Positions 23,452 through 32,063 of a stretch of DNA of 64,000 nucleotides are shown piece by piece (position 1 is the first letter of the stretch; the number at the start of each line of letters is the position of its first letter). The position numbers and the translations under genes are program-made. Origin of the DNA: Oscillospiraceae bacterium (GTDB lineage: Bacteria > Bacillota > Clostridia > Oscillospirales > Acutalibacteraceae); contig SVOY01000010.1 of assembly GCA_015066105.1 (NCBI GenBank), positions 19,453-83,452 on the forward strand, written 5' to 3'. The notes below the pieces were generated by a model. That model saw only the letters and a program-made list of their open reading frames with translations, had not been told where the DNA came from and did not search any database.

Positions 23452-24497
23452 AAATGTCATTCCGTTGGTACGGCTACGATGACCCCGTTACCCTGAGAAA
23501 CATCAGCCAGATACCCAATATGCGTTCAATCGTTTCTGCAGTTTACGATGTTAAGCCCGGTCAGGTATGGCCCGAGGAAAGCCTTGAAAAGATGACTGCC
23601 GAATGTGAAAAGCACGGCCTGGTTTTTGATGTTGTTGAGTCAATTCCCGTGCCCGAGGATATCAAGCTCGGCAGTGAAAACAGAGACGAGCTTATTGAGG
23701 TTTACTGCGAAAACATCCGCCGCTGTGCAAAATACGGTGTTAAGTGTGTTACCTACAACTTTATGCCCGTTTTTGACTGGACAAGAACTCAGCTTGACAA
23801 GGAAGCTCCCGACGGCTCAACAAGCCTTGTAATGTATTGGGACCAGATGAAGGGTCTTGACCCACTCACCGACGACATTGACCTTCCCGGCTGGGATGCA
23901 AGCTATACAAAGGATGAAATCAAGGCTCTTTTCAGAAAGTATGCCGAGGTAGGCGAGGACGGCCTTTGGGCAAACCTTGAGTATTTTCTCAAAAAGGTTA
24001 TTCCCGTTGCCGAGGAATGTGACGTAAGAATGGCCATTCATCCCGATGACCCCCCGTATCCCATTTTCGGACTTCCCAGAATTATCACCAATGAGGAAAA
24101 TCTTGACCGTTTCCTTAAAATTGTAGACAGTCCCGCCAACTCGCTGTGCCTTTGCACCGGCTCACTCGGCTGTGCAAAGACAAACGATGTTGTTAAAATG
24201 GTAAGAAAGTACAGTGCAATGGACAGAATTGCCTTTATGCACATCCGTAACATCCTTATTATGGAGGACGGCTCCTTTGAGGAAAGCGGACACCTTTCAT
24301 CCTGCGGCAGTATTGATATGTATGAGGTTGTAAAGGCACTTGTTGAAACAGGCTTTGACGGCTATGTGCGCCCCGACCACGGCAGAATGATTTGGGGCGA
24401 AACGGGCAGACCCGGCTACGGCCTTTATGACAGAGCACTCGGTGCAACATACATCAACGGACTTTTTGAGGCTTGCGAAAAGGCTCTTAACAAATAA
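23448..24497 (+). CDS. uxuA: Mannonate dehydratase
   Basis: 349 residues, TIM-barrel UxuA family, dehydrating D-mannonate to 2-keto-3-deoxygluconate. It begins MKMSFRWYGYDD, as is typical. The metal/substrate segments MAIHPDDPPYPIFGLPRI, LCTGSLG and GYVRPDHGRMIWGE are present. ATGA overlap with uxaC indicates coupled translation. The order follows the pathway: isomerase, dehydratase, reductase, aldolase, kinase. Confidence 0.96.
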   Translation: MKMSFRWYGYDDPVTLRNISQIPNMRSIVSAVYDVKPGQVWPEESLEKMTAECEKHGLVFDVVESIPVPEDIKLGSENRDELIEVYCENIRRCAKYGVKCVTYNFMPVFDWTRTQLDKEAPDGSTSLVMYWDQMKGLDPLTDDIDLPGWDASYTKDEIKALFRKYAEVGEDGLWANLEYFLKKVIPVAEECDVRMAIHPDDPPYPIFGLPRIITNEENLDRFLKIVDSPANSLCLCTGSLGCAKTNDVVKMVRKYSAMDRIAFMHIRNILIMEDGSFEESGHLSSCGSIDMYEVVKALVETGFDGYVRPDHGRMIWGETGRPGYGLYDRALGATYINGLFEACEKALNK

Positions 24498-24509
24498 GGA
24501 GGAATAAAA

Positions 24510-25361
24510 ATGAAGAAAAACGTGCTCGGTACAGACCTCAGCGGCAAGGTTGCCGTTGTAACCGGTGCAGGCGGTGTGCTTTGCTCAGGCTTTGCAAAGA
24601 CTCTTGCAAGAGCCGGTGCTAAGGTTGCTCTTCTTGACCTCAACGAGGAAGCAGCAAAAGCATTCGCTGACGAAATCGTTGCTGAAGGCGGAGCTGCAAA
24701 GGCTTATAAGTGCAACGTGCTTGACAAGGATGTATGTAATGAAGTTGCTTGTGCAGTTGAAAAAGACTTCGGCAAGTGCGATATTCTTATTAACGGTGCA
24801 GGCGGTAACAACCCCAGAGCAACTACTGATAAGGAATATTATTTTGCAGGCGATATCGATGAGGACTGTAAAAACTTCTTTAATCTTGATGCTGACGGTG
24901 TAGGCTTTGTATTTAATCTCAATTTCCTCGGCACACTTATCCCGACTCAGGCATTTGCCAAGCAGATGCTCGGCAGAGAGGGTTGTAACATCATCAACAT
25001 TTCATCAATGAACGCCTTCACTCCTCTTACAAAAATTCCTGCTTATTCGGGCGCCAAGGCCGCCATTTCAAACTTTACACAGTGGCTTGCAGTGCATTTT
25101 TCAAAGGAAGGCATCAGAGTAAACGCTATTGCTCCCGGCTTCTTCTCAACAAAGCAGAATGCCGCACTTTTATGGAATCCCGACGGCTCACCCACACCGA
25201 GAACGGACAAAATTCTTGCCGCAACTCCTATGGGTCGCTTCGGTGAGGCTAAGGAGCTTGACGGTGCGCTCCTGTTCTTAATCAATAACGATGCCGCAGG
25301 CTTTATCACGGGCGTTGTTCTTCCCGTTGACGGCGGCTTCTCATCCTATTCAGGAGTATAA
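24510..25361 (+). CDS. SDR-family D-mannonate oxidoreductase (fructuronate reductase)
   Basis: 283 residues, classical short-chain dehydrogenase. The cofactor motif is VVTGAGGVLCSGFA (TGxxxGxG), followed by NGAGG, a catalytic Ser in NISSMNAF and YSGAKAA (YxxxK), and a C-terminal GGFSSYSGV. In this position it should reduce fructuronate to mannonate, replacing the long-chain UxuB of Enterobacteria. Many Firmicutes use such an SDR. The activity is inferred from context; other sugar-acid dehydrogenases share the fold. Confidence 0.87.
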   Translation: MKKNVLGTDLSGKVAVVTGAGGVLCSGFAKTLARAGAKVALLDLNEEAAKAFADEIVAEGGAAKAYKCNVLDKDVCNEVACAVEKDFGKCDILINGAGGNNPRATTDKEYYFAGDIDEDCKNFFNLDADGVGFVFNLNFLGTLIPTQAFAKQMLGREGCNIINISSMNAFTPLTKIPAYSGAKAAISNFTQWLAVHFSKEGIRVNAIAPGFFSTKQNAALLWNPDGSPTPRTDKILAATPMGRFGEAKELDGALLFLINNDAAGFITGVVLPVDGGFSSYSGV

Positions 25362-25374
25362 GTTTACAGTTAAT

Positions 25375-25402
25375 TCGGCCCTCGGCCCTCGGCCCTTGGC
25401 TC
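25375..25402 (+). repeat. Heptanucleotide tandem repeat (TCGGCCC), site C
   Basis: TCGGCCC three times and then TTGGCTC, preceded by TTAAT, inside the operon between the reductase stop and the aldolase ribosome site. Same 7-base period as sites A and B but GC-rich. Confidence 0.75.
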
Positions 25403-25422
25403 TCTCTAATGGAGGATTATAT

Positions 25423-26370
25423 ATGGATATGTTTAAAGAAATTTATGAATTAGGTATTATTCCCGTTGTTGCTATTGAGGATGCCGACAAGGCAGTGCCC
25501 CTTGCAAAGGCACTTCGCGACGGCGGACTTCCCGCAGCTGAAATCACCTTCAGAACTGCCGCCGCTGAGGAGGCAATCAGAAGAATTACGGCTGAATGTC
25601 CCGATGTGCTTGTTGGTGCCGGCACGGTGCTTACCAAGGAGCAGTGCGACAGAGCTATTGCCGCAGGTGCAAAGTTTGTTGTTACTCCCGGCTTCAATCC
25701 CGAGATGATTGCATACATCAAATCAACGGGTATTCCCATGATGCCCGGTGCCGCAACTCCCGGCGAAATGGAGCAGGCAATGAGCATGGGTCTTACAAAC
25801 ATCAAGTTTTTCCCTGCCGAAGCAAACGGCGGCGTAAACAAGCTCAAGGCACTTGCAGGTCCCTACCAGGCCGCAAAATGGATGCCTACGGGCGGTGTCA
25901 ACACAAAAAATCTCAACGATTATCTTTCATTTGACCGCATACTTTGCTGCGGCGGCACATGGATTGCAACAAGTGCCGACATCAATGAGGGCAAGTGGGA
26001 TGACATTACCCGTAAGTGTAAGGATGCCGTAAAGACAATGCTCGGCTTCAGGCTTGAGAAAATCTGCATTTACGGTGACAGTGACAACGCTGAAAGGAAT
26101 GCTCAGCTTGTGGCATCACTCTTCGGCTTTGACACAGCAGAAACGGAATGCGGCTATCAGGCAGGCTCACTCTGCTTCGGCAAAGAGCAGAGCGATGCAA
26201 AGGGCTGTATTGTTATTTCCACCCTCAACGGTGACAGAGCTATGAGCTACCTTAAGAGAATGGGTGCTGAAATTGACCCTGACATCTGGTATGACAAAAA
26301 GGGTAAGGTCAGCTGCTTCGGCCTTAAGGACCTTATTGCAGGCTTTGAAATCTGTATTGAAACAAAATAA
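25423..26370 (+). CDS. eda: KDPG/KHG aldolase fused to a C-terminal VOC-like domain
   Basis: 315 residues from the ATG at 25423 (GGAGG upstream; the track ORF starts too early). Residues 1-~205 are a class I KDPG aldolase: IIPVVAIEDADKAVPLAKAL, AEITFRTAAAEEAI, GAGTVLTKEQ, and the Schiff-base region NIKFFPAE with its Lys. The remaining ~105 residues (LEKICIYGDSDNAERNAQLV to GLKDLIAGFEICIE) look like a glyoxalase/VOC-type domain, which ordinary ~210-residue Eda lacks. It splits KDPG to pyruvate and glyceraldehyde 3-phosphate in this operon. Confidence 0.9.
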   Translation: MDMFKEIYELGIIPVVAIEDADKAVPLAKALRDGGLPAAEITFRTAAAEEAIRRITAECPDVLVGAGTVLTKEQCDRAIAAGAKFVVTPGFNPEMIAYIKSTGIPMMPGAATPGEMEQAMSMGLTNIKFFPAEANGGVNKLKALAGPYQAAKWMPTGGVNTKNLNDYLSFDRILCCGGTWIATSADINEGKWDDITRKCKDAVKTMLGFRLEKICIYGDSDNAERNAQLVASLFGFDTAETECGYQAGSLCFGKEQSDAKGCIVISTLNGDRAMSYLKRMGAEIDPDIWYDKKGKVSCFGLKDLIAGFEICIETK

Positions 26371-26387
26371 GCAAAGGAGAATATATT

Positions 26388-27413
26388 ATGAGCAAAAGAA
26401 TTGTATGCTTCGGTGAGATTATGCTTCGCCTTGCTCCCGAGGGCTATTACAGATTTTTCCAGAATGACAGAATGCAGGCTACCTTCGGCGGCGGTGAGGC
26501 CAATGTTGCAGTATCACTTGCCAACTACGGTATGGATGCTTCCTATGTAACAAAGCTTCCTTCACACGCAATCGGTCAGTCGGCAATCAACTCACTGCGC
26601 GCCCTCGGTGTTGACACAAGGGATATTGTAAGAGGCGGCGAAAGAGTAGGTATTTACTACCTTGAAAAGGGCGCCTCACAGCGCGGCTCGGTTTGCATTT
26701 ATGACAGAGCGTATTCCGCAATTCAGATGGCAAAAAGAGAAGATTTTGATTGGGATAAAATTTTCGAGGGCGCAGACTGGTTCCACTTCACGGGCATTAC
26801 TCCCGCAATCGGCGGTGACCTTGTAAATATTTGTCTTGACGCCTGCAAGGCGGCTAAGGCAAAGGGCGTAAAAATTTCCTGTGACCTTAACTACCGCGGC
26901 AAGCTCTGGACAAGAGCAGAAGCACGCGAGGCTATGACAGAGCTTTGCAAGTATGTTGATGTATGCATTTCAAACGAAGAGGATGCAAAGGATGTTTTCG
27001 GCATTGAGGCTGAAAACACCGATATTTACGGCGGCAAGCTTGATAAGGAAGGCTACAAGTCAGTTGCAAAGCAGCTTATGGATACCTTCGGCTTTGAAAA
27101 GGTTGCAATCACTCTGCGCTCATCAATTTCAGCTTCTGACAATGACTGGGCAGGTATGCTTTACGACGGTGAAAATTACTGCTTCTCAAAGGAATATCAC
27201 CTTCACATTGTTGACCGCGTAGGCGGCGGCGACAGCTTCGGCGGCGGACTTATCTATGCTCTTCTTTCGGGCAAGAGTACACAGGATGCTATTGAGTTTG
27301 CAGTTGCGGCTTCTGCACTCAAGCACTCAATCGAGGGCGACTACAACCGTGTAGGCGTTTCTGAGGTTGAAAAGCTTGCCGGCGGTGACGGCTCAGGCCG
27401 CGTTCAGCGATAA
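26388..27413 (+). CDS. kdgK: 2-keto-3-deoxygluconate kinase (PfkB family)
   Basis: 341 residues. The N-terminal CFGEIMLRLAPEGY and GGGEANVAVSLANYGMDASYVTKL are typical of KDG kinases. The C-terminal PfkB signature is VDRVGGGDSFGGGLIYALLSG, with the catalytic Asp. It phosphorylates KDG to KDPG for the preceding aldolase. It is 17 bases after eda, with AAAGGAG. The C-terminal GDGSGRVQR is a short flexible tail. Confidence 0.93.
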   Translation: MSKRIVCFGEIMLRLAPEGYYRFFQNDRMQATFGGGEANVAVSLANYGMDASYVTKLPSHAIGQSAINSLRALGVDTRDIVRGGERVGIYYLEKGASQRGSVCIYDRAYSAIQMAKREDFDWDKIFEGADWFHFTGITPAIGGDLVNICLDACKAAKAKGVKISCDLNYRGKLWTRAEAREAMTELCKYVDVCISNEEDAKDVFGIEAENTDIYGGKLDKEGYKSVAKQLMDTFGFEKVAITLRSSISASDNDWAGMLYDGENYCFSKEYHLHIVDRVGGGDSFGGGLIYALLSGKSTQDAIEFAVAASALKHSIEGDYNRVGVSEVEKLAGGDGSGRVQR

Positions 27414-27501
27414 TTACGGTAAAATTTCTCTCCTGCCTTTTTCTTAAGGTGACGGCAGGGGAGAGTTACAATAAAACAACAAAATTTAAGGAGAATCAAT
27501 T

Positions 27502-28971
27502 ATGAGTACAAAAGCAAAAGCACCTCAGGGTGCGGTAAGACCCTTTGGCTGGCAGGATAAGCTCGGCTATGCAATGGGTGATATGGGCTGCGGCTTCTCA
27601 TTCCAGCTTGTTTCAACCTTTATGCAGCTTTTCTACCTTCAGTACATAGGTCTTTCACCCAACGACTATGCAATCATTATCCTTATTTCAAAGGCATTCG
27701 ATGCAGTTAACGATATCGTTATCGGTAACCTTGTTGACACGAAGAAAATCGGCAAAAAGAGTAAGTATATGCCCTGGATTCTTCTCGGCGCAGTTACACT
27801 TATCATCTTCAATGTTATGATTTTTGCTCCCGTTAAGAGCTTCCCCTATGCTGGTAAGTATGCATGGTGCCTTATTTCTTACTGCCTGTGGTCAGTAGCC
27901 TACACAATGGTAAATGTTCCCTACGGCTCACTTCATTCGGTTATCACTGACGACCCTCAGCAGAGAGTATCACTTTCAACCTTCCGTTCAATCGGTGCCG
28001 CTCTTCCCGCAATCATCATTATGATTGTGCTTCCCGGTATTGTTTATGATAAGGTTAAGAATCCCGTTACCGGTATCGAAGAGCAGGTGCTCAAGGGTGA
28101 AACCCTTCTTCCCGTTGCAATAGCTATGTCAGTTTTTGCACTTGTTGTTCTTTGGGGCACAACCGTGCTTGTTAAAGAGCGTGTAAGCCGTGACGCAACC
28201 GAAAACACAACCGGCTTCAAGGCAATGATGTCATCAGTTAAGTCATTCTTCACAAACAGGGCTATGGTTGGTGCAACTATTGCTTCTGTTGCCGCAGTTG
28301 CACTCTTCAACTCAACAATGGCTCTTAACAACATGGTATTCCAGTATTATTTCAAGGATACCTCCAAGGTTGGTATGGCAATGATAGGCTCCTATGCGCC
28401 TATGATTTTTGTTATGATTTTCCTTGGTAAGCTTACAAAAAGATTCGGCAAAAAGAACATTCTTGTTGTTTCAATGCTTATCGGTGCAATTTCAGGTGTA
28501 GCTTCACTCTTTGCACCCGTTACTCCCGACAGCAAGGGTATGATTCTTTACATTGTTTGCCTTATGGGTCTCAATGTAGGTAACGCAGTATTCCAGATTT
28601 CCGTATGGGCTATTGTTGCCGACTGTATTGAAATGAGCTACCGGAAGACCGGCAAGAGTGAGGAAGGCTCACTTTACGCCCTTTATTCCTTCTTCCGTAA
28701 GCTTTCACAGGGTATCGGTCAGGCAGTTGTTTCCTGGGGTCTTGTTGCAATCGGCTTTGTTGAGGGTGAAAACGCAGTTCAGCCTGAGACCTTTGGCGAA
28801 GATGTAACAAAGCTTTACTTTATCGTTCTTGCCGCAGGCTCACTTATCGCCTTCCTTGCTATGAAGTTTATCTATAACATCGGCAAAAAGGAAGAGGATG
28901 AAATGGCCGCAGCCTCCAAGGCAGCACTTGAGGCAAAGAAAAGTGCTCTCGGCGAGGGTATTGCAGAATAA
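27502..28971 (+). CDS. Glycoside-pentoside-hexuronide (GPH) cation symporter
   Basis: 489 residues with about 12 membrane segments. The GPH signature regions are WQDKLGYAMGDMGCGFSF near the N terminus, KAFDAVNDIVIGNLVDT, GKKSKYMPWILLGA and WSVAYTMVNVPYGSL. As last gene of the hexuronate operon it should import glucuronate or a glucuronide with Na+ or H+ (inference). An inverted repeat (CTCTCCTGCC/GGCAGGGGAGAG, ~27430-27466) precedes it and may tune its expression. The C-terminal tail is Ala/Lys/Glu-rich. Confidence 0.88.
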   Translation: MSTKAKAPQGAVRPFGWQDKLGYAMGDMGCGFSFQLVSTFMQLFYLQYIGLSPNDYAIIILISKAFDAVNDIVIGNLVDTKKIGKKSKYMPWILLGAVTLIIFNVMIFAPVKSFPYAGKYAWCLISYCLWSVAYTMVNVPYGSLHSVITDDPQQRVSLSTFRSIGAALPAIIIMIVLPGIVYDKVKNPVTGIEEQVLKGETLLPVAIAMSVFALVVLWGTTVLVKERVSRDATENTTGFKAMMSSVKSFFTNRAMVGATIASVAAVALFNSTMALNNMVFQYYFKDTSKVGMAMIGSYAPMIFVMIFLGKLTKRFGKKNILVVSMLIGAISGVASLFAPVTPDSKGMILYIVCLMGLNVGNAVFQISVWAIVADCIEMSYRKTGKSEEGSLYALYSFFRKLSQGIGQAVVSWGLVAIGFVEGENAVQPETFGEDVTKLYFIVLAAGSLIAFLAMKFIYNIGKKEEDEMAAASKAALEAKKSALGEGIAE

Positions 28972-28992
28972 TTGTTTTAATGATAATGTTTA

Positions 28993-29032
28993 AGAAGAGA
29001 GAATTTTACGGTTCTCTCTTCTGATTTTTTTG
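28993..29032 (+). terminator. Terminator of the hexuronate operon
   Basis: AGAAGAGAGAA / TTCTCTCTTCT followed by GATTTTTTTG. Confidence 0.9.
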
Positions 29033-29115
29033 AAAAACAAGTGAGACTTTTTACATTTTTGTGCGACTAATAGATGAAGGGATAAAAAACTGCCTTTCGG
29101 GAAGGAGAAAAGTCA

Positions 29116-29676
29116 ATGGATAACGGTGCAAGTAGCTACCGCCGTTTCCTTGCCGGTGATGATGAGGGGATAGTGGAAATAATCAGAGCGTATAAAGATG
29201 GTCTTATTCTTTATCTGAACGGTTATGTTAAAAATATTTACATTGCAGAAGAATTGACAGAAGATACATTTTTTCGCTTAATTACAAAGAAACCTGTGTT
29301 TTCGGGTAAAAGCTCATTTAAGTCCTGGCTATATTCAATCGGAAGAAATGTTGCCGTGGATTATATAAGACGGAATTCAAAAATAGTAAACACTCCTATA
29401 GAGGATATGGAGGGTTATTTAAGTGAGCAATGCAGTCTCGAACAGTCTTACATAAAAGAAGAAAACAAAATTCTTGTTCACAAGGCTATTTCCAAGCTTC
29501 CTACAGATTACCGGAATGTGCTTTGGCTTATATATTTTGATGATTTTTCCGTTAAAGAAGCATCACAGATTTTAAAAAAATCTGACCGTCAAATGAAAAA
29601 TCTCATATTCAGAGCAAAGCAGGCTTTAAAAAATATACTTGAAAGGGACGAATTTATTTATGAAGAGCTCCGATGA
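29116..29676 (+). CDS. ECF-type RNA polymerase sigma factor
   Basis: 186 residues. Region 2 includes AEELTEDTFFRL and SSFKSWLYSIGRNVAVDYIRR. Region 4 includes LPTDYRNVLWLIYFDDFSVKEASQIL and KSDRQMKNLIFRAKQAL. The 3' end overlaps a gene for a membrane protein, the usual sigma/anti-sigma arrangement. An imperfect direct repeat, GTGAGACTTTTT and GTGCGACTAATA, lies 50-75 bases upstream and could be part of an autoregulated promoter (speculative). The signal it responds to is unknown. Confidence 0.88.
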   Translation: MDNGASSYRRFLAGDDEGIVEIIRAYKDGLILYLNGYVKNIYIAEELTEDTFFRLITKKPVFSGKSSFKSWLYSIGRNVAVDYIRRNSKIVNTPIEDMEGYLSEQCSLEQSYIKEENKILVHKAISKLPTDYRNVLWLIYFDDFSVKEASQILKKSDRQMKNLIFRAKQALKNILERDEFIYEELR

Positions 29677-30436
29677 AATGGCAAAAAGTCTTTTTGAAAG
29701 AAGAGATGAATACATTATCAGTCAGAAAAGAAAACGGAGAATTTTGCTTGCTTGTACACCTGTTTTTGCGATTGCTGTGTGTATAATGCTTGTTTCTTCC
29801 GTGTCGGTTTATAACAATTATAAAATAAAGACTATAGAAAGCAAAATTTATCCCGTAACTGCTGATTTTGACAGCGTTCAAAAGAATTCAAGAATCGGTG
29901 TTTTAGCTTATGATTATACGGACAAAGCAAAGCATGTAGGCTTTATGGATTATGTGTTTGTGGGCAGGGTGGAAAAGCTTGTAGGTACATCATACACAGA
30001 TGTAAGCATAACCGACAGAAAAGTAAGCGCAACGCCGTGGACAAACTATGAAATAACGGTTTTGGGCAATATAAAAGGTGAATTGAAAACAAACATTACA
30101 ATACCTGTAAAAAAATGGGCGGGAATGGATATCAATTATGATTATCTTACGATAAATGAAGGTGATACAATGCCGAAGGAAGGTGTTTGTTATATCTTCT
30201 GTACCTTTGTTGATGAAGCGGGGGAGCTTTACATCAGCTGTAATGATGCCAATATTTATCTCGGTAATGATTGCGAAGATGAAATTTTCAAGGCGCTCAG
30301 CTGTGACAAAAGACCCGAAACAGACAGCTTTGTAATTGATTTGATTTGGGATTACATTGAAGCCGATGCCAAGAAGGATAACAGTGTTAAGCCTGATAAA
30401 GTAAGCTATCCGATAAATAAGGAGTACATCAGCTGA
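29660..30436 (+). CDS. Membrane protein, putative anti-sigma factor partner
   Basis: 258 residues from the ATG at 29660 (MKSSDEMAKSLFERRDEYI), overlapping the sigma gene by 17 bases. A short cytoplasmic N terminus (~30 residues, charged) precedes one membrane helix (about residues 31-50, ILLACTPVFAIAVCIMLVSS). An extracytoplasmic domain of ~200 residues follows, with DYVFVGRVEKLVGTSY and VCYIFCTFVDEAGELY. The topology and coupling fit an anti-sigma regulator, but I see no zinc-binding HxxxCxxC motif or other named anti-sigma domain, so the role rests on context. Confidence 0.65.
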   Translation: MKSSDEMAKSLFERRDEYIISQKRKRRILLACTPVFAIAVCIMLVSSVSVYNNYKIKTIESKIYPVTADFDSVQKNSRIGVLAYDYTDKAKHVGFMDYVFVGRVEKLVGTSYTDVSITDRKVSATPWTNYEITVLGNIKGELKTNITIPVKKWAGMDINYDYLTINEGDTMPKEGVCYIFCTFVDEAGELYISCNDANIYLGNDCEDEIFKALSCDKRPETDSFVIDLIWDYIEADAKKDNSVKPDKVSYPINKEYIS

Positions 30437-30496
30437 ATTAGCTATATCGAATAAAATGTACTGAAAAAGTGCAGGCGCATAAATCAAGATAAGCAG

Positions 30497-30535
30497 AGGG
30501 TTTCTTCGGATTTTAAAAGTCCGAAGAAACCCTTT
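30497..30535 (+). terminator. Terminator after the sigma operon
   Basis: Perfect 14-bp stem AGGGTTTCTTCGGA / TCCGAAGAAACCCT with a 9-base loop. The T run is weak (TTAATG), so termination may be incomplete. It is part of a 435-base gene-free stretch (30437-30871) that also holds the next promoter and leader. Confidence 0.7.
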
Positions 30536-30727
30536 AATGCATAAAAGCTTATTCTTGTAATCCTTCACATTTTTTTCCTAACGCTTTTTTGTGTGTCTCA
30601 GTGTTTAATAAGCTTGTCCTTCGGCCTTTGACTCTCAGCAAAATCAGCTATATCAAAAAACATATACCCCTTTACCTTTTTTATATAAAAATTTTAAGAT
30701 TTTCCAACAAAAAATCCTTGTAAAACA

Positions 30728-30756
30728 TTGTATTTTTCTTTAAAAAATGTTATCAT
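30728..30756 (+). promoter_or_regulatory. Promoter of the Hdr-Flx-fumarate operon
   Basis: TTGTAT, 17-base spacer, TATCAT, predicting a start near 30763 and a leader of about 110 bases. No other promoter or terminator is apparent before 41.1 kb. Confidence 0.65.
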
Positions 30757-30772
30757 ATGTCGAATGACTATG

Positions 30773-30836
30773 TTGGCGTTTTATGACCCTTGATGTCAGA
30801 GATAAAACGGAGAAAAACTATTGAGGATTTTGCCAA
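30773..30836 (+). promoter_or_regulatory. Structured leader of the Hdr-Flx operon
   Basis: Outer arms TTGGC (30773-30777) and GCCAA (30832-30836) enclose an inner hairpin CGTTTTATGAC / GTCA..ATAAAACG. There is no T run. It could be an orphan regulatory RNA or a 5' stabiliser. It matches no riboswitch I recognise. Confidence 0.35.
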
Positions 30837-30871
30837 GAAAAGTCGAATAAAAATGAAAGGACAATAGATGT

Positions 30872-31666
30872 ATGAAGTACAGTTATTATCCGGGTTGTAC
30901 CTTAAGAACAAAAGCAAAAAAGCTGGACGATTACGCAAGAGCAGCTGCAAAGGCTCTCGGCTTTGAGCTTGAAGAGCTTGAAGACTGGCAGTGCTGCGGC
31001 GGCGTTTATCCGCTCTCGAGCGATGAAATCGGCTCAAAGCTTTCTTCGGTACGCGCCCTGAACGAAGCAAAGGTTAAAAAACAGGAGCTTGTCACTCTCT
31101 GCTCTGCATGTCACCATGTTATCAAGCGTGTTAACGATGATATGAAAAATGTTGAGGATATCAGAACAAGAGCGAACAACTATCTCAAGCTTGACGAGCC
31201 CTACCTCGGCGAAACAGAGGTTCTTCATTTTCTTGAGGTGCTTCGTGACAAAGTCGGCTTTGATGAAATCAAAAAGAAGGTTGTCAATCCTCTCACGGGT
31301 CGCAAAATCGGTGCCTACTACGGCTGCCTGCTTTTAAGACCAAGCGAAATTCTCACTTTTGACAATCCCGAAAATCCCACAATCATTGAGGAGCTTATCC
31401 GCGCTCTCGGTGCAGAGCCCGTGGTTTATCCCTACCGTAACGAATGCTGCGGCGGTTATATCTCACTTAAGGATAACGACCTTTCAAAGAAAATGTGCAA
31501 CACCGTTATGGACAGCGCAAAGGGATTTGAGGCAGAGATGCTTGTAACCGCTTGCCCTCTTTGTCAGTACAACCTTACAAAGAACACGGCTGACGGTGTA
31601 CCCGTAATCTACTTCACCGAAATTCTTGCCGAGGCCCTCGGCGTTAAAGAGGAGGTTGACGCATAA
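30872..31666 (+). CDS. hdrB: Heterodisulfide reductase subunit B homologue
   Basis: 264 residues with two complete CCG domains, which in HdrB ligate noncubane 4Fe-4S clusters at the disulfide site: first GC in YYPGCTLR, QCCGG, LCSACHH; second YYGCLL, ECCGGY, ACPLCQYN. In methanogens HdrB reduces CoM-S-S-CoB. Bacterial homologues act with Flx proteins on other thiols or acceptors. It is the first gene of a ten-gene operon and ends directly against hdrC (TAA then GTG). The disulfide or other acceptor here is not known. Confidence 0.9.
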   Translation: MKYSYYPGCTLRTKAKKLDDYARAAAKALGFELEELEDWQCCGGVYPLSSDEIGSKLSSVRALNEAKVKKQELVTLCSACHHVIKRVNDDMKNVEDIRTRANNYLKLDEPYLGETEVLHFLEVLRDKVGFDEIKKKVVNPLTGRKIGAYYGCLLLRPSEILTFDNPENPTIIEELIRALGAEPVVYPYRNECCGGYISLKDNDLSKKMCNTVMDSAKGFEAEMLVTACPLCQYNLTKNTADGVPVIYFTEILAEALGVKEEVDA

Positions 31667-32059
31667 GTGGAAGCTTCAAAGAAAAGACAGTCGGAAATGG
31701 TTCAGGAGATAAGCGGCACTAACCCTCTCAAATGTATGAAGTGCGGCAAATGCTCAGCTTCCTGCCCCGCATATGAAAAAATGGATATCAAGCCCCATCA
31801 GTTTGTGTCCTATGTAATTAACGAGGATGTTGAGGCTCTTGCAAAGTGCGACTCACTCTGGGTCTGCCTTTCCTGCTTTGCCTGCGTTGAGCGTTGCCCG
31901 AGAGATGTAAAGCCCGGCAAAATTGTTGACGCCGCAAGACAGATTGCCGTAAGACAGAAGGGCGGCAGCTATCTCGTTCCCGATGAAATCCCCGCACTTG
32001 TTGATGAGGACCTTCCTCAGCAGCTTCTCGTAAGTGCTTTCAGAAAGTTCAGGAGGTAA
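31667..32059 (+). CDS. hdrC: Heterodisulfide reductase subunit C homologue
   Basis: 130 residues from a GTG immediately after the hdrB stop (AGGAGG upstream). Two 4Fe-4S motifs, CMKCGKCSASCP and CLSCFACVERCP, plus helical segments typical of HdrC. HdrC passes electrons from HdrA to HdrB. Length and order (B, C, A) are compact, and the next gene starts four bases after its stop. Confidence 0.88.
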   Translation: MEASKKRQSEMVQEISGTNPLKCMKCGKCSASCPAYEKMDIKPHQFVSYVINEDVEALAKCDSLWVCLSCFACVERCPRDVKPGKIVDAARQIAVRQKGGSYLVPDEIPALVDEDLPQQLLVSAFRKFRR

Positions 32060-32063
32060 AGCT

